From positions 1 through 56,878 of the forward strand of contig JAFEEH010000230.1 in NCBI GenBank assembly GCA_018241185.1: a stretch of DNA of 56,878 nt. The letters run 5' to 3'. The stretch is from Pseudomonadota bacterium. Lineage in GTDB: Bacteria > Pseudomonadota > Gammaproteobacteria > Burkholderiales > Burkholderiaceae_C. Below the pieces are notes generated by a model. The model worked only from the letters and a program-made list of their open reading frames with translations, did not search any database and was not told the origin of the DNA. Shown here piece by piece: positions 1 through 8,720 of this stretch (position 1 is its first letter; every line of letters begins with the position of its first letter). The translations under genes were made by a program, and so were the position numbers.

Positions 1-2
1 AG

Positions 3-128
3 CCTGAGCCGGAGAACGCAGGCCCGCGGCCGCCGCCAGCGCCCCAGCCGGTCGTGCCGGCCGATCCACTGGCAGCGCCGGAATCGGCCCCCATCAAGAG
101 CGCAAAGCAAGCCCAGCAAAGAAAGTAA
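3..128 (+). CDS. C-terminal tail of an unidentified protein (partial)
   Basis: One forward frame stays open from the window edge to a TAA at 126-128. It encodes about 41 residues rich in Pro and Ala and ends in a basic tail (KSAKQAQQRK). The composition resembles the flexible C-terminal tail of a larger protein, but no domain is visible, so no function is proposed. The gene converges on the ketoreductase gene ending at 207. Its stop codon is the first three bases of a 64-bp repeat that recurs at 15169, where it also begins exactly at a stop codon. It could be non-coding; the frame choice rests on codon composition and the coincidence with the repeat. Confidence 0.45.
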   Translation, partial: PEPENAGPRPPPAPQPVVPADPLAAPESAPIKSAKQAQQRK

Positions 129-189
129 CGAACGTGACGATTTCGGCCCCAGCGCCCGCCCAGCAAGCGCCAGAGCCCAATTGCACTTT
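126..189 (+). repeat. 64-bp stop-codon-linked repeat, copy 1
   Basis: This element begins TAACGAACGTGACGA, continues through TTCGGCC and CAGCGCCC, and ends ATTGCACTTT. A second copy of the same length lies at 15169-15232. In both cases the initial TAA is the stop codon of the upstream + strand gene. Here the central GC-rich part is less palindromic than in copy 2. It lies between two convergent genes, so a role in transcript ending is possible but not shown. Confidence 0.7.
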
Positions 190-206
190 CGCTGATTGGA
201 CCGTCT

Positions 207-941
207 TCAGACCATCCCGCCGTTGATCGAGATGACCTGCCCCGTGATGTACGCCGCCTCCGGCCCGGCGAGAAAACCCGCCAGCGCCGCCACCTCCTCC
301 GGCGTGCCCGCGCGCTTGACCGGCACGAGTTGCTGGATCAGCGCCGGATCGAACACCGCGTCGGCCATCGGAGACGCAATGATGCCCGGCGCGATGGCGT
401 TCACCGTCACGCCGCGCGGTGCCACCTCGAGCGACAGCGCCTTGGTCGCGCTGTTGAGCGCACCCTTGGCGGCCGCGTAGTTCACCTGGCCCTTGTTGCC
501 GGTGATCGCCGCGACCGACGAGATGTTGATGATGCGACCCCACCGCGTGCGCAGCATCGGCAGCAGCAGCGGCTGCGTCACGCGGAAGAAGCCGTTGAGC
601 GACACGTCGATCACCTTGTGCCACTGCTCGGCGCGCATGCCGGGCATCACCGCGTCGTCGTGCACGCCGGCGTTGTTCACCAGCACCTGCACCGGGCCCG
701 CCTCGAGGATGCGCGCGCAGGCCGCGGCCGTGGCCTCATCGCTCGTCAGGTCGAAGACATGGCATTCGGCCTGGCCGCCCGACGCCGCGATGCGCGAGGC
801 CAGCGCCTCGATCGCGTCGCGCCGGCCATTGGCATGCAACAACACGGTGGCGCCGTCGCGCGCGAGGCGTTCGGCGATGGCAGACCCGAGGGCGCCGCTG
901 GCACCGGTGACGAGGGCGCGTTTGCCTTGGAGTGAAGTCAT
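207..941 (-). CDS. 3-oxoacyl-ACP reductase (FabG/ApeQ-like SDR)
   Basis: This is a short-chain dehydrogenase of 244 residues, the normal FabG length. The NADP-binding motif TGASGALG is at residues 12-19 and NNAG at 89-92. The catalytic Ser is at 141-142, with Tyr155 and Lys159 (YAAAK). The C-terminus TGQVISINGGMV is typical of 3-oxoacyl-ACP reductases. It is the last gene of a ten-gene minus-strand operon, 19 bp after the dehydratase gene. By comparison with aryl-polyene clusters it would reduce the beta-keto group on the ACP-bound chain in each elongation cycle. Housekeeping FabG activity is possible, but the context argues for a pathway-specific enzyme. Confidence 0.9.
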   Translation of the reverse strand: MTSLQGKRALVTGASGALGSAIAERLARDGATVLLHANGRRDAIEALASRIAASGGQAECHVFDLTSDEATAAACARILEAGPVQVLVNNAGVHDDAVMPGMRAEQWHKVIDVSLNGFFRVTQPLLLPMLRTRWGRIINISSVAAITGNKGQVNYAAAKGALNSATKALSLEVAPRGVTVNAIAPGIIASPMADAVFDPALIQQLVPVKRAGTPEEVAALAGFLAGPEAAYITGQVISINGGMV

Positions 942-960
942 GGGGCGTGTCCGGACTGTT

Positions 961-1422
961 TCAGGAGGCCGCAGGCAGCGGCGTGTTGAGGACGACCACC
1001 GCGCGGCCGTCGGCCACGGGGCGGCCCGCGCCGTCTTCGACGCGGAAGGCGTACATCACCTGGTTCACGTCGCCCGACAAGCGCTCGGCGTGCAGGTGCA
1101 ATGGCGCCGGCCGGTCGTCGAAGCGCGCGACGTGCAGCCGCACGTTGCGCGTGCTGGCCAGGAAGCCGGCGGAGGGCTCGCTGCCCTCGGTGGCGAGCAG
1201 GCCGCCATGCAGGGCCATCGCCTGCGCGGCGAACTCGATGGCGCAGGCGCTCATCAGGCCGCTGGCGGTGCGCAGCGGGTTGGCCGGGTCGGCTTGGCGC
1301 GCCGTCGTGCAGTGGATGGACTGCGCGTCCCAGCGTTCGAGACGGTCCAGCAGGCACATGTCGCCGCTGTGCGGGATGCGCGCGGCGATGCCCGCGCGAT
1401 CAAGGGTCTGGGGAGCGGTCAT
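961..1422 (-). CDS. Hotdog-fold 3-hydroxyacyl-ACP dehydratase, ApeP-like
   Basis: This protein of 153 residues has the look of the ApeP/FabZ-like dehydratases of aryl-polyene clusters. The N-terminus is IPHSGDMCLLDRLERW and the centre contains MSACAIEFAAQAMALHGGLL, the usual hotdog helix with a conserved Glu. The ATG at 1422 overlaps the methyltransferase stop by 4 bp (ATGA), which fixes the start and implies translational coupling. The likely role is dehydration of 3-hydroxyacyl-ACP to the conjugated enoyl intermediate. A second dehydratase domain lies at the C-terminus of the ligase encoded at 7020-8720, so the operon has two dehydratases, as aryl-polyene clusters usually do. Confidence 0.82.
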   Translation of the reverse strand: MTAPQTLDRAGIAARIPHSGDMCLLDRLERWDAQSIHCTTARQADPANPLRTASGLMSACAIEFAAQAMALHGGLLATEGSEPSAGFLASTRNVRLHVARFDDRPAPLHLHAERLSGDVNQVMYAFRVEDGAGRPVADGRAVVVLNTPLPAAS

Positions 1423-2192
1423 GTCGTCGAATCCTCGATGTCGGCCACCAGCAGCACGTTGGCGAAGGGCGTGCCTTCGCTCATCGGCACGGGCTGCACG
1501 GAAAAGCCCAGGCGCTGCAGTAGCGCTATCCATTCGTCCAGCGTGCGGCCCCAGGTCGGCGACACCTTGTGGCCGCGGATGCGCGTCACCGTGCGGTCGA
1601 CCCACTGGCTGATCGCGAAGCCACGCTTGCTGGCCGCATCGCCCACCCTCAGCAGCAGGCGGCCGGGCACCGTGCGCTCGCCGGCTCCACGCCGCAACGC
1701 ATCGCGCACGCGCAGCAGCACGCCTTCCTGCGCGGCCAAGTCGACGTAGTGCAGCACGTCGAGGATGACAACCACGTCGCAGGCCGGGAAGTCGGCGGTG
1801 CACATGTTGCCGCACACGATGGTCGGCTGGGGCTGGATGTGGCCCACGGATTTCTGGGCCCGCGCCACATCGCGTGGCATGAGTTCGATGCCGGTGTACA
1901 CGGGCGCCGTCGGCGTCGCGGCCCAGTCCTGCGGCCAGCGGCCCGCACGCTGCATGCCGGCCATGCTGTGCAGCAGGTTGGCGAACAGGCTCTGTCCCGA
2001 GCCGATGTCGAGCATGCGCGGGCGGTCGGGGCCGATCAGCCCGCGCGACACGATGCCGCGAAAGGCCGGGTCGTAGCCCAGCTTGCCGCGCGCGAAGTGC
2101 CACGCGAAGTTGCCGCCCTGCTTGTACGGGGCGCTGGCCTGGTCGTGCAACTCGCGCCAGGCGGCGTCGGGAGGGAGGATGGCGGTGGTCAT
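1419..2192 (-). CDS. SAM-dependent methyltransferase of an aryl-polyene-type cluster
   Basis: The protein has 257 residues with a class I methyltransferase motif I (RMLDIGSGQSLFA, about residues 58-70) and a motif-IV-like segment VVVILDVLHYVD. It matches the type of methyltransferase found next to the exporter and acyltransferase genes in xanthomonadin/aryl-polyene clusters, where it probably methylates the aryl head group or an intermediate. It is coupled by 4-bp overlaps to the deacetylase gene upstream and the dehydratase gene downstream. The exact substrate cannot be read from the sequence. Confidence 0.82.
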   Translation of the reverse strand: MTTAILPPDAAWRELHDQASAPYKQGGNFAWHFARGKLGYDPAFRGIVSRGLIGPDRPRMLDIGSGQSLFANLLHSMAGMQRAGRWPQDWAATPTAPVYTGIELMPRDVARAQKSVGHIQPQPTIVCGNMCTADFPACDVVVILDVLHYVDLAAQEGVLLRVRDALRRGAGERTVPGRLLLRVGDAASKRGFAISQWVDRTVTRIRGHKVSPTWGRTLDEWIALLQRLGFSVQPVPMSEGTPFANVLLVADIEDSTT

Positions 2193-3016
2193 GGGGTCTC
2201 TCTCAGCGCCTCAGGCAGGGTCACCGAGCGCAGGCCCTCGGCATCCAGCCGCGCGAGCAGCGCGGGCAGCACCTCCAGCACCACGGGCCGGCCCGCAGCG
2301 GTCCGTGCGGCATGGCCGTCGTGCAGCAGCAGGATGTCACCCGCGGCCAGCCCGCGGGTCAGGCGCGCCAACACCCTGGCCGCATCGCCCTCACGCGTGT
2401 CGAAGCCACGGCGGGTCCAGCTCACCAGCGTGAGGCCGAGCCGGTGCAGCACCGGCGCGAGAAAGGGATTGCGCAAGCCGGCCGGCGCGCGGAAGCAGCG
2501 CGGGCGCTCGCCGGTCACGGCCTCCAGCATCTGCTGGGCGCGCTCGATCTCCGCCGCGTAGCCGCGCGGGCCGAGGAAGGAGAAATCGTGCCGGTGCCGC
2601 GCCGTGTGGTTCTGGATGCTGTGGCCGCGCGCCAGGATTTCCTTTGCCAGCGCCGGGTGCGACTGCACGCGCTCGGCGATGCAGAAGAAGGTGGCCTTGT
2701 GCCCGGCCGCATCGAGCAGATCGAGCACGGCGGGCGTCACGGCGGGTTCGGGCCCGTCGTCGATGGTCAGCGCCACCTGGCGCCGCGCGACCGCTGCGGC
2801 GGGCAGGCGCGTGATGTTCTCGCCCAGCCAGTGGCTGCGCGGCGTGAGCCCGATCGCGGTGATGGCCACGTGGTTGAGCACCACTGCAGCCAGCGCCCAC
2901 GGCCACAGCGAGGGCGTGACGACCACCGCCGCCAGCGCCACCAGATGCAGCACCGCGCTGGCGCGCACAAAGGGCGGCAGGCGCCAGGGCGTCGGGGAGC
3001 GCACGGCGGTGCTCAT
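2189..3016 (-). CDS. Membrane-anchored polysaccharide deacetylase (NodB domain)
   Basis: Of the 275 residues, the first 60 or so contain two hydrophobic segments, followed by a NodB/CE4 domain. Metal-site motif 1 is present as LTIDDGPEP and motif 2 as GHSIQNHTARH. The RAPAG and LLLHDGH segments correspond to the later catalytic motifs. CE4 enzymes remove acetyl groups from amino sugars or related acylated substrates. The ATG at 3016 overlaps the exporter stop by 4 bp, so the gene is an integral part of the operon. The protein probably acts at the periplasmic face of the inner membrane. The target is unknown: it could trim a sugar linked to the polyene lipid. Confidence 0.85.
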   Translation of the reverse strand: MSTAVRSPTPWRLPPFVRASAVLHLVALAAVVVTPSLWPWALAAVVLNHVAITAIGLTPRSHWLGENITRLPAAAVARRQVALTIDDGPEPAVTPAVLDLLDAAGHKATFFCIAERVQSHPALAKEILARGHSIQNHTARHRHDFSFLGPRGYAAEIERAQQMLEAVTGERPRCFRAPAGLRNPFLAPVLHRLGLTLVSWTRRGFDTREGDAARVLARLTRGLAAGDILLLHDGHAARTAAGRPVVLEVLPALLARLDAEGLRSVTLPEALRETP

Positions 3017-5424
3017 GACGCCTCGCGTGCAGCTGGCGCCGACGCCCTGCCCGTGCGGGCGAAAGCGGCCGAAAGCAGCAGCGCCAGCAACGCCCCAGGT
3101 GCGACCACCTGCCCGATGGCCGACAGCGAGGGAATGGCCGAGATGGCGATCAAGGTGAAGGACACCACCGTCGTCAGGTTGGCCAGCATGAGCGAGGCCA
3201 GCGTGTCCTCGTCGGCATGGCCCGTCACCTGCAACTGGTCGAAGAAGAGCGCGTAATTGGAGCCCACGGCCACCACCAGCAGCAGACCCACGAGGTGCAG
3301 GATGCTCAGCGCCATGTGCATCGCAGCCATGGCACCCAGCGTGAGCACCACCGCCACCACCAGCGGCAGGCACACGGCGAAGAGGCGCCGTGCCGAGCGC
3401 AGCCAGAGGCCCAACAGCACGACCACGGCGAGCGCGCCCAGCGCCACCTGGACGAAGGCGTCGTGCAGGTAGCGGTCGTAGAGATCACCGAGCTCCTGGC
3501 CCACGTCGGCCACCGTCACGTCAGGCAGGCCGGCCAGTGCGGCCACCACCTTCGCATGCTCGAACTTCGGGCCGGTGTGCAGCGACAGCATGGCCGCCCA
3601 GCCGCCGCCGGGACGCTCGAAAAGCAGCGCGTTGGTCACCGCCTCGAGCGGGCCGGTGGCCATGTCCTTCAGGCCGACCGGCTGGCGCGTCCGCGCCTTC
3701 TCGACCTCGGCCACGAAGGGCGCCAGGCGCTGCGCCGACAGCGGCAAATCGGCCGTCGCTTCGGCCAGGCGCGCGCGCAGCGTGTCGGCATCGGGCAGCG
3801 CCTCCAGCCGGCGCGCCTGGGTCTGCTGGCTGGGCAGGAAGCGCGTGACGGTGTCGTAGCCCAGCAGTTCGCCGCTGTCGACCAGCTTGTCGAGCCGCGC
3901 ACCCGCCGCCTCGGCGTTGCGCAGCGCCGCCTCGACGGTGTCGCCGTAGGCCACCACCAGCGTCGCGGCCTCGCTGGCGCCGATGTCGTTGCGCAGGCTC
4001 TCGTCCAGCAGCTGCGCGGAGCGCGGCACCGGACTCATCGAGCTGAGCTTGGCGCGCCACAGTTCCTGGCCCTGCCAGACGATCAGCGCTGCCGCCGCCA
4101 CACCCAGCGCCATGAGAGGCAGGCGCAGCCGCGGCAGCGCATGGACGATGGCGCCCGCCACCTGCGCCATGTACCGGCGCAGGCCCTTGCCGGTGGCGCC
4201 GTTGGGCGCCAGCACGGGCAGCACGAACCGCGTCACCAGCGCGGCCGCGACCAGCCCCGCGATCGAGAACACGCCGAGTTGTGCCAGCCCGGGAAAGCCC
4301 GAGAAGACCAGGGCCGCGAAGCCGCACACCGACGTCAGGAGCCCGAGGCGCACGGTCGGCCAATGCACGTCGCGCCAGCGCTGCCAGCCGGCCAGGCCGG
4401 CGCGTTCGGTCGCGACCTGACGCGCCTGGATCAGGTAGTAGATGGCGTAGTCGACCGTCTCGCCGATCAATGTGCTGCCGAAGCCCATCGTCAGGCCGTG
4501 CACGTTGCCGAAGACCAGACTCACCATGGCGGTGCCGGCGACCACCCCTGTCGCCACCGGCAGCAAGGCCAGCGCCAGGGCACGCAACGAGGCAAACGCC
4601 AGCAACAGCAGACCGCTCATCACGATGGCACCGACCGTGGCGAGGTGGATCGCCTCCGCCTTGATGCTGTCGCGGCTCTCGACCGAGAACACCGCCGTGC
4701 CGCTCATCAGCAGCCGCGGCGCCTGGGCGCCCTGGCCTTTCGCGCCCGACGCGGCTTCGGCGAAGGCGCTGTGCACCCGGGCGATGGCGGCAGCCTGTGC
4801 GTCGAGGTCGCCGCCGGCCGCGCGGGTGCTGGCCAGCAGCAACGCCCGCGGCGCCTCGCGCGCCACCCACACGCCCTCGTCGGTGCGCGGTGCCGTGGGC
4901 GGGATCAGCGCCTCGGCGATACGCGCCGATTCGCCTGTGGGGTCACGCTCGAGCAGTGGCTTGAAGGCATTGCCGGCTGGCGTTCCGAGCAGCGAGAGCG
5001 TGTCGAGGATCGCGTCGCGCAATCCTTCGGTCGTGAAGCGCGCCGGCGTCACATCGGGCGACAGCTGGTAGCGGTGATCGAAGACCCAGGTGCCGGCGTC
5101 CTTCCAGTCGGTGGTGTCGCCGTTCTGCACCTGGTCGAACAGGCCGCTGGCGCGCAGCTTGCGGCCCATCTCCCGGGAGACCTGGGCGCGGTCGGCCGCG
5201 TCCTGCCCGCCCTCGATGCCGATGAACAGCGTGCGCGACGCGATGCCGCTTTGCAGCTGCTCGATCAGCATGCGCTGCTTGGCATCGGGACTGGCGGGCA
5301 GGAAAGCCGACAGGTCGGCGCTGAACTGCGAACGCGCGATGACGCCGACGCCCGCCAGCAGCAGGAGCAACCAGACGCCCAGCGCCAGCCAGCGGTGCCG
5401 TGGACCTGCCCCCGTCACGCTCAT
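3013..5424 (-). CDS. MMPL/RND-family lipid exporter (ApeM-like)
   Basis: This is a large inner-membrane protein of 803 residues. It has an N-terminal membrane anchor, a periplasmic domain of about 200 residues, a block of membrane helices (about residues 255-440), a second periplasmic domain, and a final helix block. That is the duplicated layout of the MMPL/RND superfamily. Exporters of this length are standard in aryl-polyene and xanthomonadin clusters, where they are thought to move the finished lipid toward the outer membrane. It overlaps both neighbours by 4 bp (LolA-like carrier before, deacetylase after). The direct pairing with a LolA-like protein supports a lipid-trafficking role. 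Confidence 0.88.
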   Translation of the reverse strand: MSVTGAGPRHRWLALGVWLLLLLAGVGVIARSQFSADLSAFLPASPDAKQRMLIEQLQSGIASRTLFIGIEGGQDAADRAQVSREMGRKLRASGLFDQVQNGDTTDWKDAGTWVFDHRYQLSPDVTPARFTTEGLRDAILDTLSLLGTPAGNAFKPLLERDPTGESARIAEALIPPTAPRTDEGVWVAREAPRALLLASTRAAGGDLDAQAAAIARVHSAFAEAASGAKGQGAQAPRLLMSGTAVFSVESRDSIKAEAIHLATVGAIVMSGLLLLAFASLRALALALLPVATGVVAGTAMVSLVFGNVHGLTMGFGSTLIGETVDYAIYYLIQARQVATERAGLAGWQRWRDVHWPTVRLGLLTSVCGFAALVFSGFPGLAQLGVFSIAGLVAAALVTRFVLPVLAPNGATGKGLRRYMAQVAGAIVHALPRLRLPLMALGVAAAALIVWQGQELWRAKLSSMSPVPRSAQLLDESLRNDIGASEAATLVVAYGDTVEAALRNAEAAGARLDKLVDSGELLGYDTVTRFLPSQQTQARRLEALPDADTLRARLAEATADLPLSAQRLAPFVAEVEKARTRQPVGLKDMATGPLEAVTNALLFERPGGGWAAMLSLHTGPKFEHAKVVAALAGLPDVTVADVGQELGDLYDRYLHDAFVQVALGALAVVVLLGLWLRSARRLFAVCLPLVVAVVLTLGAMAAMHMALSILHLVGLLLVVAVGSNYALFFDQLQVTGHADEDTLASLMLANLTTVVSFTLIAISAIPSLSAIGQVVAPGALLALLLSAAFARTGRASAPAAREAS

Positions 5425-6017
5425 GGCGCCGCGCGTCCCGGCACGATGGTCATCACGGAGCGATCACCGCCGACGAACTCCATTTCCACGCCCTGCAGTT
5501 CGCCGGCGCGGCCGCTCAGTCGCAGGCTGCGGATCTGCCGGCCGAGCGCTGGATCGAGCGGCGCGAGGTCGAGCGTCCACTCCTTCGCATCGCCCTTCAG
5601 GTCGGTGCGGAAATAGCGCTGCAGCAACGTGGCATTGCCGCTCAGCGCGCCGCGCATGGCTTCGATCAGGCCGGCCAGCTCGGGCATGCTGTCCACGGTG
5701 GTGGTGCGCGTGCGCCCGCCGCGCTGCAGCACCAGGGCATTGCCTTCCACCGACATCGATTCGGGCCGCGGGCTCAGCGTGCGCCGCACCAGCTTGTCGG
5801 GCGGCACGAAGCTCAGCGTGCCGCTGGATGCGAGCGGGCCGTCGATGCCGCGCACGTAGCGCTGCTCGGTGAAGCGGGCCTCGCCGTTCTTCTGCTGGGC
5901 CAGCAGCCCCATCAGGTCCTTGACCTCGAAGGCCCAGGCGTGGCTGGCCGGCACCAGTGCAGCCACGGCCAGAAAGGCGGCCGCGCACCACGTCCGCGGG
6001 CTAGGGCTGCTGCGCAT
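5421..6017 (-). CDS. LolA-like outer-membrane lipid carrier protein
   Basis: The mature part resembles LolA-related periplasmic carriers. An N-terminal signal peptide ends near residue 29 (ASHAWAF). Then come FTEQRYV, the LVRRTLSP strand region, and repeated short beta-strand segments (198 residues in all). The ATG at 6017 was chosen because it begins the signal peptide; longer upstream readings in the same frame would run deep into the acyltransferase gene. The gene overlaps the acyltransferase stop by 17 bp and the exporter start by 4 bp. It would shuttle the hydrophobic product between the MMPL exporter and the outer membrane. Confidence 0.82.
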   Translation of the reverse strand: MRSSPSPRTWCAAAFLAVAALVPASHAWAFEVKDLMGLLAQQKNGEARFTEQRYVRGIDGPLASSGTLSFVPPDKLVRRTLSPRPESMSVEGNALVLQRGGRTRTTTVDSMPELAGLIEAMRGALSGNATLLQRYFRTDLKGDAKEWTLDLAPLDPALGRQIRSLRLSGRAGELQGVEMEFVGGDRSVMTIVPGRAAP

Positions 6018-7023
6018 CTTCCTGCCAGAAATCATGGAAATTGAACCAGTTGTAGGGATGGGCCAGGCACAGCGACTCGAGGCGCCGCACGTAGGCTTCG
6101 AGGGCCTCGCGGATGCGTTGTTCCCGCTGCGCCGGATCGGTGATGCGGGCCGAGAAGTCGGCCAGCGGCTCGAACACCACCTCGTAGTGTGCACCGCCGT
6201 GGTAGATCCCGGCCATGAACAGCACCTTGCGCCGCAACAGCGCCGCGAGCCTGAAAGGCCCGTCGGTGAACGGTGCGTCGCGACCCAGGAAGGGCAGCAG
6301 GATCGTGTCGCCCCGCTGGCCGGCGGCCTCTTCCTGCGGCGTCAGGGTGCGGTCGCCGAGCATGCCGGCCATGTGGCCGCCGTCGAGCCAGTCGCGCAGT
6401 TCGAGCATCGCGCTCGGTCGGCCGAGCGCGATCACGCGCGGCTTGAGCCCGGGCAGGCTGATGGCATCGAGCACCGCGTTGATGCGCCGCGCGTTGTCCG
6501 GGAACATCAGCATCGCCAGTCGCAGGTCGAGTTCGCCCGAGCCCAGCTGCCGGCAGGCGCTCAGCGCCTCGAAGCTGCCGACGTGCGCGCCGATGAGGAA
6601 GGCGCCGCGCCCCGCGCGCAACTCGTCCTCGATCACCGGCACGCCGGTGACGTTGACGTCGAACAGGTCGAGCCGGCCGCGCAGGAAGTAGACGCGGTCC
6701 AGCACCGTCGAGGCGAAGCTGTGGAGCAGGCGGTAGCCGTCGCCCCAGCCGGCGTGCGGCCCGATGGCCCGCTCGAGGTAGCGCCGGATGTGCCGTCGCT
6801 GCGACGGCGAGAACAGCAGGAAGTACAGCGTGATCGGATGCAGGATCAGCCGCGCCACCGGCCGGCCCAGGCGTAGCGCCACCCAGCAGATGAAGCGCAG
6901 CGCGGCCATGTTGCTGCGCTCGGGCGCCTGCGCCCAGTCGGCGGCCACTGTGGGGGCAGCGGCAGGCACCGCTTCGGGCGCGGGCCCGGCCGTGCGCCCC
7001 ACCTCCTCCCCGCCCACGCTCAT
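6001..7023 (-). CDS. LpxL/HtrB-like lysophospholipid acyltransferase
   Basis: This protein of 340 residues has a long Ala/Pro-rich N-terminal extension (about 40 residues), then a membrane-associated acyltransferase domain. The family features seen are GAFLIGAHVGSFEAL (an HxxxxE-type motif around H149) and the C-terminal HPYNWFNFHDFW. In aryl-polyene clusters such acyltransferases attach the polyene chain to a lipid acceptor. It overlaps the ligase stop by 4 bp (ATGA at 7020-7023) and the carrier gene by 17 bp. The long low-complexity N-terminus could mean that an internal start is used. Confidence 0.85.
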   Translation of the reverse strand: MSVGGEEVGRTAGPAPEAVPAAAPTVAADWAQAPERSNMAALRFICWVALRLGRPVARLILHPITLYFLLFSPSQRRHIRRYLERAIGPHAGWGDGYRLLHSFASTVLDRVYFLRGRLDLFDVNVTGVPVIEDELRAGRGAFLIGAHVGSFEALSACRQLGSGELDLRLAMLMFPDNARRINAVLDAISLPGLKPRVIALGRPSAMLELRDWLDGGHMAGMLGDRTLTPQEEAAGQRGDTILLPFLGRDAPFTDGPFRLAALLRRKVLFMAGIYHGGAHYEVVFEPLADFSARITDPAQREQRIREALEAYVRRLESLCLAHPYNWFNFHDFWQEDAQQP

Positions 7024-8720
7024 GGGGCAGCGGCGCCGGGCGTCCAGCGGCCGGTCGCGGCCACGGTGTCTCCGCAGCGGATGTCGAAGCGCACGCCGCG
7101 CCCTGCCCCCTCGTCGGGCTGCAGGTCGAAGACCAGCGTGCTGCCCGGTCGCACCGGCGCCAGGAACTTGGCCGCAGCCAGCACCGGCGAATCGCCCAGG
7201 CGCCGGTGCAGCGCCGGCACGCGCTGCATGGCTTCCTGCAACTCGGCCAGCAGCAGCGCGCCGGGCATCAGCGGCTGGCCTGGGAAATGGCCGGCAAAGC
7301 AGGGATGGTCGTGCGGCACCTCGTGCGTCAGACGCACCGGCGCGCCTTCGGCCGCCACCTGCGCCAGGGCGAACTCGCGCAGCGCACGCACCGTGAGCTT
7401 GCCGGTGCCCTCGCGCGGCAGCGACGCCACGTGCACCACGCGCCGCGGCACGAAGACGGCCTCGACGCGATCGCGCAGCGCGGCCACGATGTCGTGGGCC
7501 TCGACGCCCGGCGCGACCACGAAGGCGATCGGCCGCACCACACCATCGGCCACGTCGTCGGGCAACCAGAAGGCGCCATCCTGTACGCCGGCGATGCTGT
7601 TGAGGTGGTAGTTGAGGTGGCCGAGCGAACTGCGCCGGCCGGCCACATGGATCAGGTCGTTGGCGCGGCCGAAGAGGCGAAAGCGGCGCGTGTCCAGCAA
7701 CTCGAGCACGTCGGCCATCGGCGTCGGCTCGGGAATGAAATCGCCTTCGAAGACGAAGCGCTCCGCACCATCGTCACCCGTCCGGGCATGCACCTCGATG
7801 GCGCCGAAGGTTTCCCATACTTCGCTGTGGGTGGTGCGGCGCACCGCCACCTGGCCGGACTCGGTGCTGCCGTAGATTTCGAGCAGCACGCCGCCCGTCG
7901 CCTGCTCGGCCTGTTGGGCCAGTTGCGGTGACAGCGGTGCCGTGGCCGACAGCAGCAGATCGACCGGCGGCAGCGCCAGGCCGGACTGCAGCAGCGTCTT
8001 CAGATGGAAAGGCGTGGTCACCAGCGCCCGCGGGCGCGGCACCGATTCGAGCGCCTGCACGATGTCGGCCGGATAGAAGGGCCGGCCGCTTTCGAAGGCC
8101 GCGCCGCCGTGCAGTGCCAGCAGCAGGGTCGACTCCAGGCCATAGCTGTGCTGGACCGGCACGGTGGCCACCAGCGTCATGCCGTGCAGCGAATCCAGGC
8201 CGAGCAGCGCGCACAGGCTCGGCACGGCGGCCCGGACGTCGCCGACCAGCGTGTCCCAGCGCTTGGCATGCGGCTGCGGTACGCCGGTCGAGCCGGAAGT
8301 GAGCAGGCTCACGGCGTGCCGCGCGCCATCGACGCACGGCAAGGCCTCGTCGCCCTCGCCCCGCTCGCGCGTGCACACCACCGGCACATGCGGCAGGCCC
8401 GGCGTGTCGAGCGCCGGATGGTCGGTCAGGATGAAGGGCGTCGCGTGCGGCGCGCACACGCGAGCCAGCGTGTCGGGACGCGCGTCGGGCGGCAGCAGGC
8501 TCGCGTGGCCACGCAGCAGCGCGGCGCCGAGGCAGACCGCAAAGGCATAGCGGTCGCCGCAGACGTTGACGGCCGGGCCTTCGGCCGGGAGCACTGCGGC
8601 CTGCCGGGCCACGTCGGCCAGGAAGGTGCGGGCACTGACCGGCCGGCCCTGGTGCCAGGCCAGCGGCGCATCGAGGTCGCGCTCGCCGAGCAGGGGAAGT
8701 GGGGACGTGCGCTGCGTCAT
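7020..8720 (-). CDS. Aryl/acyl-AMP ligase fused to a hotdog dehydratase
   Basis: This protein of 566 residues is a fusion. Residues 1 to about 450 form an AMP-forming ligase: an SLLTSGSTGVPQPHAK phosphate-binding loop, EIYGSTESG as the adenine motif, and a conserved GRANDLIHVAG segment. Residues about 455 to 566 form a FabA/ApeI-like hotdog dehydratase with HDHPCFAGHFPGQPLMPGALL. In described aryl-polyene clusters these are often two genes (ApeH and ApeI type). The ligase would load the aromatic starter onto the acyl carrier protein and the dehydratase would act in the elongation cycle. The ATG at 8720 overlaps the membrane-protein gene stop by 4 bp. Confidence 0.88.
   Translation of the reverse strand: MTQRTSPLPLLGERDLDAPLAWHQGRPVSARTFLADVARQAAVLPAEGPAVNVCGDRYAFAVCLGAALLRGHASLLPPDARPDTLARVCAPHATPFILTDHPALDTPGLPHVPVVCTRERGEGDEALPCVDGARHAVSLLTSGSTGVPQPHAKRWDTLVGDVRAAVPSLCALLGLDSLHGMTLVATVPVQHSYGLESTLLLALHGGAAFESGRPFYPADIVQALESVPRPRALVTTPFHLKTLLQSGLALPPVDLLLSATAPLSPQLAQQAEQATGGVLLEIYGSTESGQVAVRRTTHSEVWETFGAIEVHARTGDDGAERFVFEGDFIPEPTPMADVLELLDTRRFRLFGRANDLIHVAGRRSSLGHLNYHLNSIAGVQDGAFWLPDDVADGVVRPIAFVVAPGVEAHDIVAALRDRVEAVFVPRRVVHVASLPREGTGKLTVRALREFALAQVAAEGAPVRLTHEVPHDHPCFAGHFPGQPLMPGALLLAELQEAMQRVPALHRRLGDSPVLAAAKFLAPVRPGSTLVFDLQPDEGAGRGVRFDIRCGDTVAATGRWTPGAAAP

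Noticed and set aside
3217-5616. A 799-residue frame on the plus strand
   Set aside because: Shadow of the MMPL exporter gene, with low-complexity His/Gln/Arg content.
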